From: Streptomyces chumphonensis
GTDB lineage: Bacteria; Actinomycetota; Actinomycetes; Streptomycetales; Streptomycetaceae
NCBI RefSeq assembly: GCF_014779715.1
Contig: NZ_JACXYU010000013.1
Span: forward strand, 1 to 64,000
Direction of reading: 5' to 3'
Length of the DNA stretch: 64,000 nt
Shown here piece after piece: positions 43,065 through 51,095 of this stretch (position 1 is its first letter; the number at the start of each line of letters is the position of its first letter). The notes under the pieces were generated by a model. That model was not told the origin of the DNA and searched no databases. It saw only the letters and a program-made list of their open reading frames with translations. The position numbers and the translations under genes were made by a program.

Positions 43065-44174
43065 GTGAACCTCGCCGCGGCGAACAACCAGTCACTGGCC
43101 GACTTCAGCACCGTGCTCATCTACTCGGCGATGGCGGTCTACGTCCTCGCCTTCCTCGGCCACATCGCCGAGTGGACCTTCGGGTCACGCAGCAAGGTGG
43201 CCCGCACGGCCTCCGCGCTGAGCCCGCGCCGCCGGTCCGTCGTCGCCCCGGAGGTCCGGGCGAAGGCGACGGCGGGCGCCGCCGGGGCGGAGCAGGGCGG
43301 CGGCACCGCCGTCCTGGACCGGCCCAAGGTCGTCACCCGCTCGGCCGGCGCCCGCCCCGACGTGCCCGACGGACCCGGTGCGGCGGCCGGGGACGCCCAG
43401 GGCGACCTGTACGGGACGATCGCCCTCGCCCTCACCGTCCTGGCGTTCCTCGTCCACGCCGCCGGCGTCCTCACACGCGCACTGTCCGTGCAGCGCGTGC
43501 CGTGGGCCAACATGTACGAGTTCTCCACGACGTTCTCCATGGTCGCCGTCGCCTCCTACCTGGGCTTCGTCGTCGCCAAGAAGAACGTGCGCTGGATCGG
43601 GCTCCCGCTGGTCACCACCGTCCTGCTCGACCTCGGGCTGGCCACCACCGTCCTGTACGCCGAGAGCGACCAGCTGCCGCCCGCGCTGGACTCGTACTGG
43701 CTGGTCATCCACGTCTCGCTCGCCATCTTCTGCGGCGCGCTGCTCTACCTGGGCACGGTCGGCACCGTGCTGTACCTCTTCCGGGACCGCTACGAGGTCA
43801 AGCTGGAGGAGGGTCGGCAGCCCGGAGCGTTCGCCACGTCCGTCTTGGAGCGGCTGCCCTCGGCGGCCTCGCTGGACAAGTTCGCCTACCGCATCAACGC
43901 GGCCGTCTTCCCCTTCTGGACGTTCACGATCGTGGCCGGCGCGATCTGGGCCGAGAGCGCCTGGGGCCGGTACTGGGGCTGGGACCCCAAGGAGGTCTGG
44001 TCCTTCATCACCTGGGCCGCCTACGCCTGCTACCTGCACGCGCGGGCGACGGCGGGCTGGAAGGGCCGCAAGGCCGCCTACCTGGCCCTGGCCGCCTTCT
44101 CCTGCTACCTGTTCAACTACTACGGCGTGAACTTCCTCTTCAGCGGCCAGCACTCCTACGCCGGAGTCGACTGA
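43065..44174 (+). CDS. ccsB: Cytochrome c biogenesis protein CcsB (CcsA/ResC family)
   Basis: A 369-aa multi-spanning protein, the haem-handling partner of ResB. The WWD-type haem-binding motif is WGRYWGWDPKEVWSFITW (about residues 302-319), flanked by helices and conserved histidines (YWLVIHVSLAIF, YLHARATAGW). An 80-residue Ala/Gly/Arg-rich cytoplasmic insert follows the first helix. The GTG at 43065 has AAGGAG 9 nt upstream, inside the resB end. It is the last gene of the operon and converges with the deacetylase-like gene 11 bp later. Confidence 0.93.
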   Translation: MNLAAANNQSLADFSTVLIYSAMAVYVLAFLGHIAEWTFGSRSKVARTASALSPRRRSVVAPEVRAKATAGAAGAEQGGGTAVLDRPKVVTRSAGARPDVPDGPGAAAGDAQGDLYGTIALALTVLAFLVHAAGVLTRALSVQRVPWANMYEFSTTFSMVAVASYLGFVVAKKNVRWIGLPLVTTVLLDLGLATTVLYAESDQLPPALDSYWLVIHVSLAIFCGALLYLGTVGTVLYLFRDRYEVKLEEGRQPGAFATSVLERLPSAASLDKFAYRINAAVFPFWTFTIVAGAIWAESAWGRYWGWDPKEVWSFITWAAYACYLHARATAGWKGRKAAYLALAAFSCYLFNYYGVNFLFSGQHSYAGVD

Positions 44175-44185
44175 GCCGGCCCGCG

Positions 44186-45421
44186 TCAGGCCAGGTAGGC
44201 GCGCCACCCGTCGGCCGGGGCCCGGCCGACGGGCAGCTCGCGGAGCTTCGCCAGGACGGCGGCGTCCTGGGCGTCCAGCCAGTCCACGAGCTGCCGGAAC
44301 GACACCAGCCGCACGTCCGGGTAGCCGCCGCCGGCCATCCGCTTGAGCGACTCCTCGACGGCGTCCATGTAGATGCCGCCGTTCCACTCCTCGAAGTGGT
44401 TGCCTATGAACAGCGGGGCCCGGTTCGTCTCGTAGGCGCGCAGGAAGCCCTGGACGTAGGTCTCCGTCGCCTGCTCGCGCCAGGCCGGGTACTCGGCGGG
44501 CGGCCCCTTCGTCGTCCCGCCCGACTGGTTGACGAGGATGTTGTAGTCCATGGACAGCACCTCGAAGTCGTGCCCGGGGAAGGGCAGCGACTGGAGCGGC
44601 AGGTCCCACACGCCCTGCCGCTTGCGCGGCCACTGCTGGAGGCCGCCGGGGGAGCTGGAGTCGTAGCGCCAGCCCAGCTCGGCCGCCGCCGGGAGCAGGT
44701 TCTCCTGGCCCAGCAGGCACGGCGTCCGCGCCCCGATCAGCTCCTTGCCGTAGTCGAACGGCAGCGGCTCCAGGTCCGTGAACCCGGTGTTCGTCCGCCA
44801 CTGCGCGACGAACGCGTGGGCCTGCTCGATCTCCGACCGCCACTCCTGGGGCGTCCAGTGCTCCACGGAGCCCTCGCCGCCGCAGAAGTGCCCGTTGAAG
44901 TGGGTGCCGATCTCGTGGCCCTCCAGCCAGGCGGCCCGCAGGTTCTCCAGCGTCCGGCGGATGTTGGCGTCCTTGAGGTAGCCGATGTCGGAGGCGCCGA
45001 CCGGGTTGTTCGGCGGGCGGTACCGGGCCTGCTCGGACTCGGGGAGGAGGTAGAGGCCGGAGAGGAAGAACGTCATCGCCGCCCCGTGCTCCCGGGCCAG
45101 CTTCCGGAACCGGGGGAACAGCCCGTTGCCGACCTCCCCGGCACCGTCCCACGAGAAGACGACGAACTGCGGCGGCTTCTCGCCCGGCTCCAGCGGAGTG
45201 GGGGCGGGCGGCTGGTTCGGCTGCGGCCCGGTGTCGGCCGTGGAACCGTCACCGATGGGCTTCGGCTGCGGGGACTCGGCGCTCTTGCCCGGCCCCTCGC
45301 CGTCGGTCGTCGACCCCGGGCCGGAGTCGTCCCGTCGGAACGGTCCGGCGCAGCCGGCCAGCCCCGTCGCGAGGGACGCCGTCGCGGCGGCTCCCAGCCC
45401 CAGCAGCGTCCGTCGCTCCAT
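44186..45421 (-). CDS. Polysaccharide-deacetylase-like lipoprotein
   Basis: A 411-aa exported protein. The N-terminus MERRTLLGLGAAATASLATG with LAGC reads as a Tat-type signal with a lipobox. A Pro/Ser-rich linker precedes a carbohydrate-esterase-4-like barrel: QFVVFSWDGAGEVGNGLFPR holds the motif-1 Asp, and EGHEIGTHFNGHFCG gives the HxxxH metal pair; MTFFLSGLYLLP matches the intervening strand. It may deacetylate cell-wall polymer sugars. The ATG at 45421 was preferred to 45430 because GGGGGAGG sits 10 nt upstream of it. Confidence 0.82.
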   Translation of the reverse strand: MERRTLLGLGAAATASLATGLAGCAGPFRRDDSGPGSTTDGEGPGKSAESPQPKPIGDGSTADTGPQPNQPPAPTPLEPGEKPPQFVVFSWDGAGEVGNGLFPRFRKLAREHGAAMTFFLSGLYLLPESEQARYRPPNNPVGASDIGYLKDANIRRTLENLRAAWLEGHEIGTHFNGHFCGGEGSVEHWTPQEWRSEIEQAHAFVAQWRTNTGFTDLEPLPFDYGKELIGARTPCLLGQENLLPAAAELGWRYDSSSPGGLQQWPRKRQGVWDLPLQSLPFPGHDFEVLSMDYNILVNQSGGTTKGPPAEYPAWREQATETYVQGFLRAYETNRAPLFIGNHFEEWNGGIYMDAVEESLKRMAGGGYPDVRLVSFRQLVDWLDAQDAAVLAKLRELPVGRAPADGWRAYLA

Positions 45422-45544
45422 GCCTGCCATGCCTCCCCCTCGGGTGCGGATGCGCTATCGCCAAGGAGGGAGTGTGCGTCCGGCCGGTTCCTTCCGGCCA
45501 GGGATTTGCCCAGCATTTTGCGTGCTTCCGCCGGGCGGGCGGGC

Positions 45545-45588
45545 GGACGTCACCGCGGGTGGTGCGGGACGTCACCGGGGGTGGTGCG
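45545..45588. repeat. Two-copy 22-bp tandem direct repeat
   Basis: GGACGTCACCGCGGGTGGTGCG (45545-45566) is followed directly by a copy differing at one base (45567-45588). It lies in the 174-bp gap downstream of the PLDc_N gene and upstream of the deacetylase gene. Confidence 0.85.
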
Positions 45589-45595
45589 GGGCGGA

Positions 45596-45940
45596 TCAGC
45601 GCGCGGGCGGCGGGTCCTCCGGCCCGGCGTCCCTGGGCGCCGGGCCCTCGTCGGGGCCGGGCCCGCCGTCGCGCTCGTCGAGCGACTTCAGGAAGTTCGG
45701 GTTGTCGTCGGGCGCCACCCAGCGGCGCTCCTCGGAGCGGACGGCGCCGTAGGGCGCGTTGCGGCGCGGGCGCCCGGCGAGGAACCAGGCGACCGGGCCC
45801 AGCGGCGTGAACAGCAGGATGATGAGGATCCACGCCACCTTCGGCAGCTTCCGCACGTCCCGTTCGGGAGTGTTGAGGCACTCCACGAAGGCGTAGATCC
45901 ACACCGCGAGCAGCAGCAGGACCGGCAGAACCTTCAGCAT
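45596..45940 (-). CDS. PLDc_N domain small membrane protein
   Basis: A 114-aa protein with two membrane helices (VLPVLLLLAVWIYAFVECL and VAWILIILLFTPLGPVAWFL) forming the PLDc_N (phospholipase D nuclease N-terminal) module, ending in GRPRRNAPYG and a charged tail with several prolines. The catalytic PLD part is absent, as in many actinobacterial stand-alone copies. Function unknown; location is the cytoplasmic membrane. It is divergent from mqnL. Confidence 0.82.
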   Translation of the reverse strand: MLKVLPVLLLLAVWIYAFVECLNTPERDVRKLPKVAWILIILLFTPLGPVAWFLAGRPRRNAPYGAVRSEERRWVAPDDNPNFLKSLDERDGGPGPDEGPAPRDAGPEDPPPAR

Positions 45941-46081
45941 GTGGACAGCCCCCAGAGCAGGTGACCCCGCGCGAGTTCCGCGCGGGCGAGCGCGGCGTAC
46001 GGCACCAGCCTACGGCGCCCGGGCCGCCGCCGTACGCGCCCCGGCGTCGACGGCTGTCCGGCATGCCGGATACTGGGACGT

Positions 46082-47527
46082 ATGGCTTTCGACGATCTCC
46101 GTTCGCTGCTGCGGGCGCTGGAACGTGACGGTGACCTCAAGCGCGTCAAGGCGGAAGTCGATCCCCACCTGGAAGTGGGCGAGATCACCGACCGCGTCAA
46201 CAAGGCGGGCGGCCCCGCGCTGCTGTTCGAGAACGTCAAGGGCTCGGCGATGCCGCTGGCCATGAACGTCTTCGGCACCGACCGGCGGCTGCTCAAGGCG
46301 CTCGGCCTCGCCTCGTACCAGGAGATCGGCGAGCGGATCGGCGGACTGCTGAAGCCGGAGCTCCCGCAGGGCTTCGTCGGCTTCCGCGAGGCGTTCGGGA
46401 AGCTGGCCGGGATGACGCACGTCCCGCCGCGCAAGGTCAAGGACGCGCCGGTGCAGGACGTCGTCCGCATGGGCGACGACGTCAACCTGGACGAACTGCC
46501 CGCGCTGTTCACCTGGCCCGAGGACGGCGGCTCCTTCTTCAACCTGGGCCTCACCCACACGAAGGACCCCGTGAGCGGGGTGCGCAACCTCGGCCTCTAC
46601 CGGCTCCAGCGCCACGACCGCCGCACCATCGGCATGCACTGGCAGATCCACAAGGACAGCCGCAACCACTACCAGGTGGCCGCCCGGCGCGGCGAGCGGC
46701 TGCCCGTCGCCATCGCCTTCGGCTGCCCGCCCGCCGTCACCTACGCCTCCACCGCCCCGCTGCCCGGTGACATCGACGAGTACCTCTTCGCCGGCTTCGT
46801 GCAGGGCAAGCGCGTCGAGATGGTGGACTGCAAGACCGTGCCGCTCCAGGTCCCCGCCCAGGCGGAGGTCGTCCTGGAGGGCTGGCTGGAGCCGGGGAAG
46901 ATGCTCCCGGAAGGCCCGTTCGGCGACCACACCGGCTTCTACACGCCGCAGGAGGACTTCCCGGCGCTGACGATCGACTGCGTCACCTCGCGCAAGCGCC
47001 CGCTGCTCCAGTCGATCGTCGTCGGCCGCCCCCCGACGGAGGACGGCCCCCTCGGCCGGGCCACCGAGCGCTTCTTCCTCCCGCTGCTCAAGGTGATCAT
47101 CCCGGACATCGTGGACTACCACCTGCCGGAGGCGGGCGGCTTCCACAACTGCGCCATCGTCTCGATCGACAAGAAGTACCCCAAGCACGCGCAGAAGGTG
47201 ATGCACGCCATCTGGGGCGCGCACATGATGTCGCTGACCAAGCTGATCATCGTCGTCGACTCCGACTGCGACGTCCACAACCTGCACGAGGTGGCCTGGC
47301 GCGCCCTCGGCAACACCGACTACGCCCGCGACCTCAGCGTCGTCGAAGGCCCCGTCGACCACCTGGACCACGCCTCCTACCAGCAGTTCTGGGGCGGCAA
47401 GGCGGGCATCGACGCCACCGAGAAGTGGCCTGAGGAGGGCTACACGCGCGGCTGGCCCGAGATGGTCACCTCCGACCCGGAGACCGCCGCGAAGGTCGAG
47501 CGGCGCTGGCGGGAGTACGGGCTGTGA
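46082..47527 (+). CDS. mqnL: UbiD-family menaquinone biosynthesis decarboxylase
   Basis: A 481-aa prenylated-FMN-dependent decarboxylase. Family landmarks: GGPALLFENVKGSAMPLAMN at the N-terminus, NLGLYRLQRHDRRTIGMHWQ, PGDIDEYLFAG, LEGWLEPGKMLPEGPFGDHTG with the Glu of the catalytic E-R-E set, and HLPEAGGFHNCAIVSI. In Streptomyces the copy followed by a UbiA gene acts in the futalosine menaquinone route (MqnL). Its stop overlaps the mqnP start (GTGA). The prenyl-FMN supplier UbiX/MqnM, usually next in line, is not in this window. Confidence 0.9.
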   Translation: MAFDDLRSLLRALERDGDLKRVKAEVDPHLEVGEITDRVNKAGGPALLFENVKGSAMPLAMNVFGTDRRLLKALGLASYQEIGERIGGLLKPELPQGFVGFREAFGKLAGMTHVPPRKVKDAPVQDVVRMGDDVNLDELPALFTWPEDGGSFFNLGLTHTKDPVSGVRNLGLYRLQRHDRRTIGMHWQIHKDSRNHYQVAARRGERLPVAIAFGCPPAVTYASTAPLPGDIDEYLFAGFVQGKRVEMVDCKTVPLQVPAQAEVVLEGWLEPGKMLPEGPFGDHTGFYTPQEDFPALTIDCVTSRKRPLLQSIVVGRPPTEDGPLGRATERFFLPLLKVIIPDIVDYHLPEAGGFHNCAIVSIDKKYPKHAQKVMHAIWGAHMMSLTKLIIVVDSDCDVHNLHEVAWRALGNTDYARDLSVVEGPVDHLDHASYQQFWGGKAGIDATEKWPEEGYTRGWPEMVTSDPETAAKVERRWREYGL

Positions 47528-48444
47528 GCGCGGCGGGGGCCGTGACGGGGCCGCCGCCCACCCCGGCGCCGTCCGGCCGGGTCCGGGCGTTCCTGCGCCT
47601 GGTGATGGTCGAGCACTCGATCTTCGCGCTCCCCTTCGCCTACATCGCCGCACTCACCGCGATGTACCGCGACGGCGGCTCGGTGCAGTGGTGGACGCTG
47701 CTGCTCGTCACCGTCGCCATGGTGACGCTGCGGACCTTCGCCATGGCCGCCAACCGCATCATCGACCGCGAGATCGACGCCCGGAACCCGCGCACCGCCT
47801 CCCGAGAACTGGTGACGGGCGCGGTCTCCGTGCGCACCGCCTGGACGGGCGCCCTCATCGCGCTGGCCCTCTTCCTCGGCGCGGCGGCGCTGCTCAACCC
47901 GCTCTGCCTCGCGCTCGCCCCGCTGGCCGTCGTCCCGATGGTCGTCTACCCGTACGGCAAACGCTTCACCACCTACCCGCACGCCATCCTGGGGCTCGCC
48001 CAGGCGATCGGACCCATCGGCGCCTGGCTCGCCGTGACCGGTGCCTGGTCCTGGGACGCGGTGCTCCTCGGCCTGGCCGTCGGCATCTGGATCGGCGGCT
48101 TCGACCTGATCTTCGGCTGCCAGGACGTGGCCGCCGACCGGGCGGAGGGCGTCCGCTCCGTGCCCGCCCGCTTCGGCATCGCCGCCGCCCTGTACGCCTC
48201 CCGCGCCAGCCACGGCGTCACCCTGGCCCTGCTGGCCTGGTACGCGCTGGCCACGGACGCCGGCGGGTTCTTCTGGGCGGGCCTGGTGATCGTCGCGGGC
48301 GCCTTCGTCTACGAGCACGGCATCGTGCGCCCCGGCGACCTCTCCCGCCTCAACCGCGCCTTCTTCACGGTGAACGGTTTCATCGGCATCGCCCTCTTCG
48401 TCTGCGCCCTCACCGACCTGGCGCTCCGGGGCCTCACGCTCTGA
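47524..48444 (+). CDS. mqnP: UbiA-family prenyltransferase of menaquinone synthesis
   Basis: A 306-aa membrane prenyltransferase attaching the polyprenyl chain to 1,4-dihydroxy-6-naphthoate. The first Asp-rich motif is in AANRIIDREIDARNPRTASR (N-x-x-x-D type) and the second in GFDLIFGCQDVAADRAEGVR (D-x-x-x-D), separated by helices such as LIALALFLGAAALLNPLCLA. Eight or nine helices are visible. It is translationally coupled to mqnL, which fits the futalosine pathway pairing. Confidence 0.92.
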   Translation: MSAAGAVTGPPPTPAPSGRVRAFLRLVMVEHSIFALPFAYIAALTAMYRDGGSVQWWTLLLVTVAMVTLRTFAMAANRIIDREIDARNPRTASRELVTGAVSVRTAWTGALIALALFLGAAALLNPLCLALAPLAVVPMVVYPYGKRFTTYPHAILGLAQAIGPIGAWLAVTGAWSWDAVLLGLAVGIWIGGFDLIFGCQDVAADRAEGVRSVPARFGIAAALYASRASHGVTLALLAWYALATDAGGFFWAGLVIVAGAFVYEHGIVRPGDLSRLNRAFFTVNGFIGIALFVCALTDLALRGLTL

Positions 48445-48484
48445 CCCCTCTGAACTCTCTGAACCCTCTCTCTGACCCCTCTGA
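48439..48484. repeat. CTCTGA-rich direct repeats after mqnP
   Basis: The 15-mer CTCTGACCCCTCTGA occurs at 48439-48453 (including the mqnP stop) and again at 48470-48484, with partial copies (CTCTGAACTCTCTGAACC) between. It marks the junction between the mqn operon and the Uma2 gene. Confidence 0.7.
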
Positions 48485-48602
48485 GGGAAGGGTCCCGCCG
48501 CACGTCACCCGTTCGGGTGTGGCATCCCCGGTCCCGGCCGCTGCGGCACGGGTGCCTTCGTAGCCTCGGCTCGTACCATGAGGGCATGGAAGGGAGAGCG
48601 CC

Positions 48603-49172
48603 GTGACGATCTCGGATCTGGACCGCCTGCACTCACAACTCAGCCGCCTGGAGGACCAGTTTCCGGGCTATACGACAGAGATCGTTGAGGGCAACATCGT
48701 GATGAGTCCAGTCCGCCCCTACCACCTCGAGACCATCGTGGCTCTTTGGACGGCACTGAAACCACAGTTGCCGGATGGCCTGGCCCTCATGGGCGATGTG
48801 AGTGTTCCGATCGATGAGGAGTTCGAGTTCTGTCCTGACTTGGCCGTCATCCCGGCTGCGGAGAAGGACAAGAACCTCACCCAATACTCCCCGGAACTCA
48901 TCGATTTCGCCGCCGAGGTCGTGTCACCCACGAGCGTGCGCAACGACTACGAGGTCAAGAACGTGCAGTACGCCCGAGCGGGCATCCCGGTCTACCTGAT
49001 CTTCGACCCGTACCAGGCGCACTGCGTCACGATGTGGAACCCGGGCCCGGACGGCTACCGGGGGCGGGACACGTTCCCCTACGGCGGGACGGTGTCGGTG
49101 GAGACGCCGGTCGGCAAGCTGAGCTTCGACACGGCGGTCCTCCCCGTCGACCGGGGCACCGCCGGCCGGTAG
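48603..49172 (+). CDS. Uma2-family (DUF820) putative nuclease-fold protein
   Basis: A 189-aa protein of the Uma2 family, a restriction-endonuclease-like fold. YTTEIVEGNIVMSPVRPYHL supplies the conserved N-terminal segment, EFCPDLAVIPAAE the catalytic-type Asp, IDFAAEVVSPTSVRNDYEVK the E-x-x S-P-S-like strand with Asp/Lys, and YARAGIPVYLIFDPYQ the following helix-strand. Uma2 genes are abundant in Streptomyces and cyanobacteria with unproven function. The GTG at 48603 follows AAGGGAGA. Base composition is noticeably less GC-rich in its first half than in its neighbours, suggesting transfer. Confidence 0.87.
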   Translation: MTISDLDRLHSQLSRLEDQFPGYTTEIVEGNIVMSPVRPYHLETIVALWTALKPQLPDGLALMGDVSVPIDEEFEFCPDLAVIPAAEKDKNLTQYSPELIDFAAEVVSPTSVRNDYEVKNVQYARAGIPVYLIFDPYQAHCVTMWNPGPDGYRGRDTFPYGGTVSVETPVGKLSFDTAVLPVDRGTAGR

Positions 49173-49212
49173 CGGGAGGCGCACGCGGCGGGCACGCCGC
49201 TCAGGCGCCGCG

Positions 49213-50013
49213 TCAGCCCCGGACGGGCGTGGGGGCCGCGGTGCCGAGGGGGTCGGCGGCGTAGGTGACGCGGACGACGCCGTCGTCGTGCCGGCGGACG
49301 GTCGCCGCGACGCCGAACACCTCGGCCAGCAGGGCGGAGGTCAGGGTCTCCAGCACCGGCCCGGAGGCGACCACCTCGCCCTCGTGCAGGACGACGACCC
49401 GGTCGCACAGCCGCACGGCGAGGTCGAGGTCGTGCAGGACGGCGAGGGTGGTGACGCCCGTGGAGCGGACGAGGTCCAGCAGCTCGAAGCGGGCCCGGAT
49501 GTCGAGGTGGTTGGTCAGCTCGTCCAGGACGAGCAGCCGGGGACGTTGGACGAGGGCGCGGGCGAGCAGCACACGTTGCCGTTCCCCGCCGGAGAGCGAG
49601 GTGAACTCGCGCGCGGCGAGGTGTCCGGCGGTGCAGGCGGCGAGGGCCTCGCGGACGGCGCGGTGGTCGCCCGCGTCGTCCCGGCCGAGCAGCCCGTGGT
49701 GCGGGGTGCGGCCCATGGCGACGACCTCGCTCACGCTGAGCCCGACGGGGTTGCCGGTGGCGTCCTGGAGGACGGCGGCCGTGCGGCACGCGGCCTGGCG
49801 GGCGCTGAGCCGCCACACGTCGTCGCCGCAGACGCGGACGGCGCCGCGCTCGGGGCGCAGCGAGCGGTACACGGCCCGCAGCACGGTGGACTTGCCGCTG
49901 CCGTTCGGGCCGACGAGCCCGACGATCTCGCGCTCCCCCGCGTCGAGGGTCACGTCGTGCAGCACGGGCCGGCCGCCGAGGGCGACGCAGAGGTCTTCCA
50001 CGGTCAGTCTCAC
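49213..50013 (-). CDS. FecE/BtuD-type ABC transporter ATP-binding protein
   Basis: A 266-aa ATPase of siderophore/cobalamin importers: Walker A LVGPNGSGKSTVLRAV, Q-loop AAVLQDATGNPVGLSV, signature SLSGGERQRVLLARAL, Walker B LLVLDELTNHLDI and H-loop AVLHDLDLAVRL. In Walker B the residue after Glu is Leu instead of the usual Pro. The GTG at 50013 overlaps the permease stop (GTGA). It powers import with the permease and binding protein upstream, at the tail of the isonitrile gene set on the same strand. Confidence 0.93.
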   Translation of the reverse strand: MRLTVEDLCVALGGRPVLHDVTLDAGEREIVGLVGPNGSGKSTVLRAVYRSLRPERGAVRVCGDDVWRLSARQAACRTAAVLQDATGNPVGLSVSEVVAMGRTPHHGLLGRDDAGDHRAVREALAACTAGHLAAREFTSLSGGERQRVLLARALVQRPRLLVLDELTNHLDIRARFELLDLVRSTGVTTLAVLHDLDLAVRLCDRVVVLHEGEVVASGPVLETLTSALLAEVFGVAATVRRHDDGVVRVTYAADPLGTAAPTPVRG

Positions 50014-51095
50014 GCGGCGTCCAGGGAGGTGTTGCGGCGCAGCAGCCACAGGAAGAAGGGGGCGCCGAAGAGCGCGGTGAAGATGCCGATCGGCAGTTCG
50101 TTGGGCCGGTCCACGGTGCGCGAGAGGAGGTCGACGGCGACGAGGTAGACGGCGCCGGTGACGGCGGCCAGGGGCAGCAGCCTGCGGTGGTCCCCGCCGC
50201 AGCTCAGCCGCACGAGGTGGGGGACGACGAGCCCGACGAAGCCGATGCCGCCGGCCACCGCGATCACGGTGCCGGTGAGCAGCGCGGCGAGGACGAGCAG
50301 CACGGCGCGCAGCCGGTGGACGTCGACGCCGAGCGCGGTGGCGGACTCGTCGCCCATGAGCAGGGTGTTGAGCCGCCGGGCCAGCAGCACGAGCGCGGCC
50401 GTCGTGGTGAGGATCACGGTCGCGGCGACGGGGAGCTGCTGCCAGCTCGCCCCGGAGACGCTGCCGAGCATCCAGAACATGACGGACCGCAGCTCGCCGG
50501 GGGTGGCCCGGAGCTGGAGGTAGCTGGTGGCGGCGAGGAAGAGGTAGCCGATGGCCACTCCGGAGAGCACGAGCCGGGTGGGGGCGAGCCGTCCGGCGCG
50601 GCGGCCGAGGAGGAAGGCGAGGCCGGCGGAGAGCACGGCGCCCAGGAAGGCGGCCGAGGAGACGCCGATCCAGCCGATGGTCAGGGGCAGGAAGGACAGC
50701 GCCAGGACGGCGCCGAGGGCGGCGCCGGAGGAGACGCCGAGGACGTACGGGTCGGCGATGGGGTTGGCCACGACGGCCTGGAGCACGACCCCGGCGACGG
50801 CGAGCCCGGTGCCCGCGAGGGCGGCGAGCAGGACGCGGGGGACGCGGAAGTCCCAGATGATCTGCGTGTGGACGGGGTCGGTGCCGGTGCCGCCGGTGAG
50901 CTGGGCCAGGACGACGCGCCAGGTCTCGTCCGGCGGCACGGAGACGGAGCCGACGCCCACGGCGACCAGCATGAGGGCGAGCAGGGCGAGGGTGAGCCCG
51001 AGCAGGAGGAGGGGCAGGGGCGGGGCGGCTCGGGCCTTCGGGTCGGCGGGGGCCGGCGCCGGGCGGCGGGTGACGGGGGCGGTGGCCCGGGTCAT
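50010..51095 (-). CDS. FecCD-family ABC transporter permease
   Basis: A 361-aa permease with about ten helices (LTLALLALMLVAVGVGSVSV, VLLAALAGTGLAVAGVVLQA and others). The family motifs NPIADPYVLGVSSGAALGAV and GGIGFVGLVVPHLVRLSCG, the latter contacting the ATPase, are intact. Only one permease gene is present, so it should form a homodimer as in BtuCD. It overlaps the binding protein gene by 4 bp (ATGA) and the ATPase gene by 4 bp. Confidence 0.94.
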   Translation of the reverse strand: MTRATAPVTRRPAPAPADPKARAAPPLPLLLLGLTLALLALMLVAVGVGSVSVPPDETWRVVLAQLTGGTGTDPVHTQIIWDFRVPRVLLAALAGTGLAVAGVVLQAVVANPIADPYVLGVSSGAALGAVLALSFLPLTIGWIGVSSAAFLGAVLSAGLAFLLGRRAGRLAPTRLVLSGVAIGYLFLAATSYLQLRATPGELRSVMFWMLGSVSGASWQQLPVAATVILTTTAALVLLARRLNTLLMGDESATALGVDVHRLRAVLLVLAALLTGTVIAVAGGIGFVGLVVPHLVRLSCGGDHRRLLPLAAVTGAVYLVAVDLLSRTVDRPNELPIGIFTALFGAPFFLWLLRRNTSLDAA

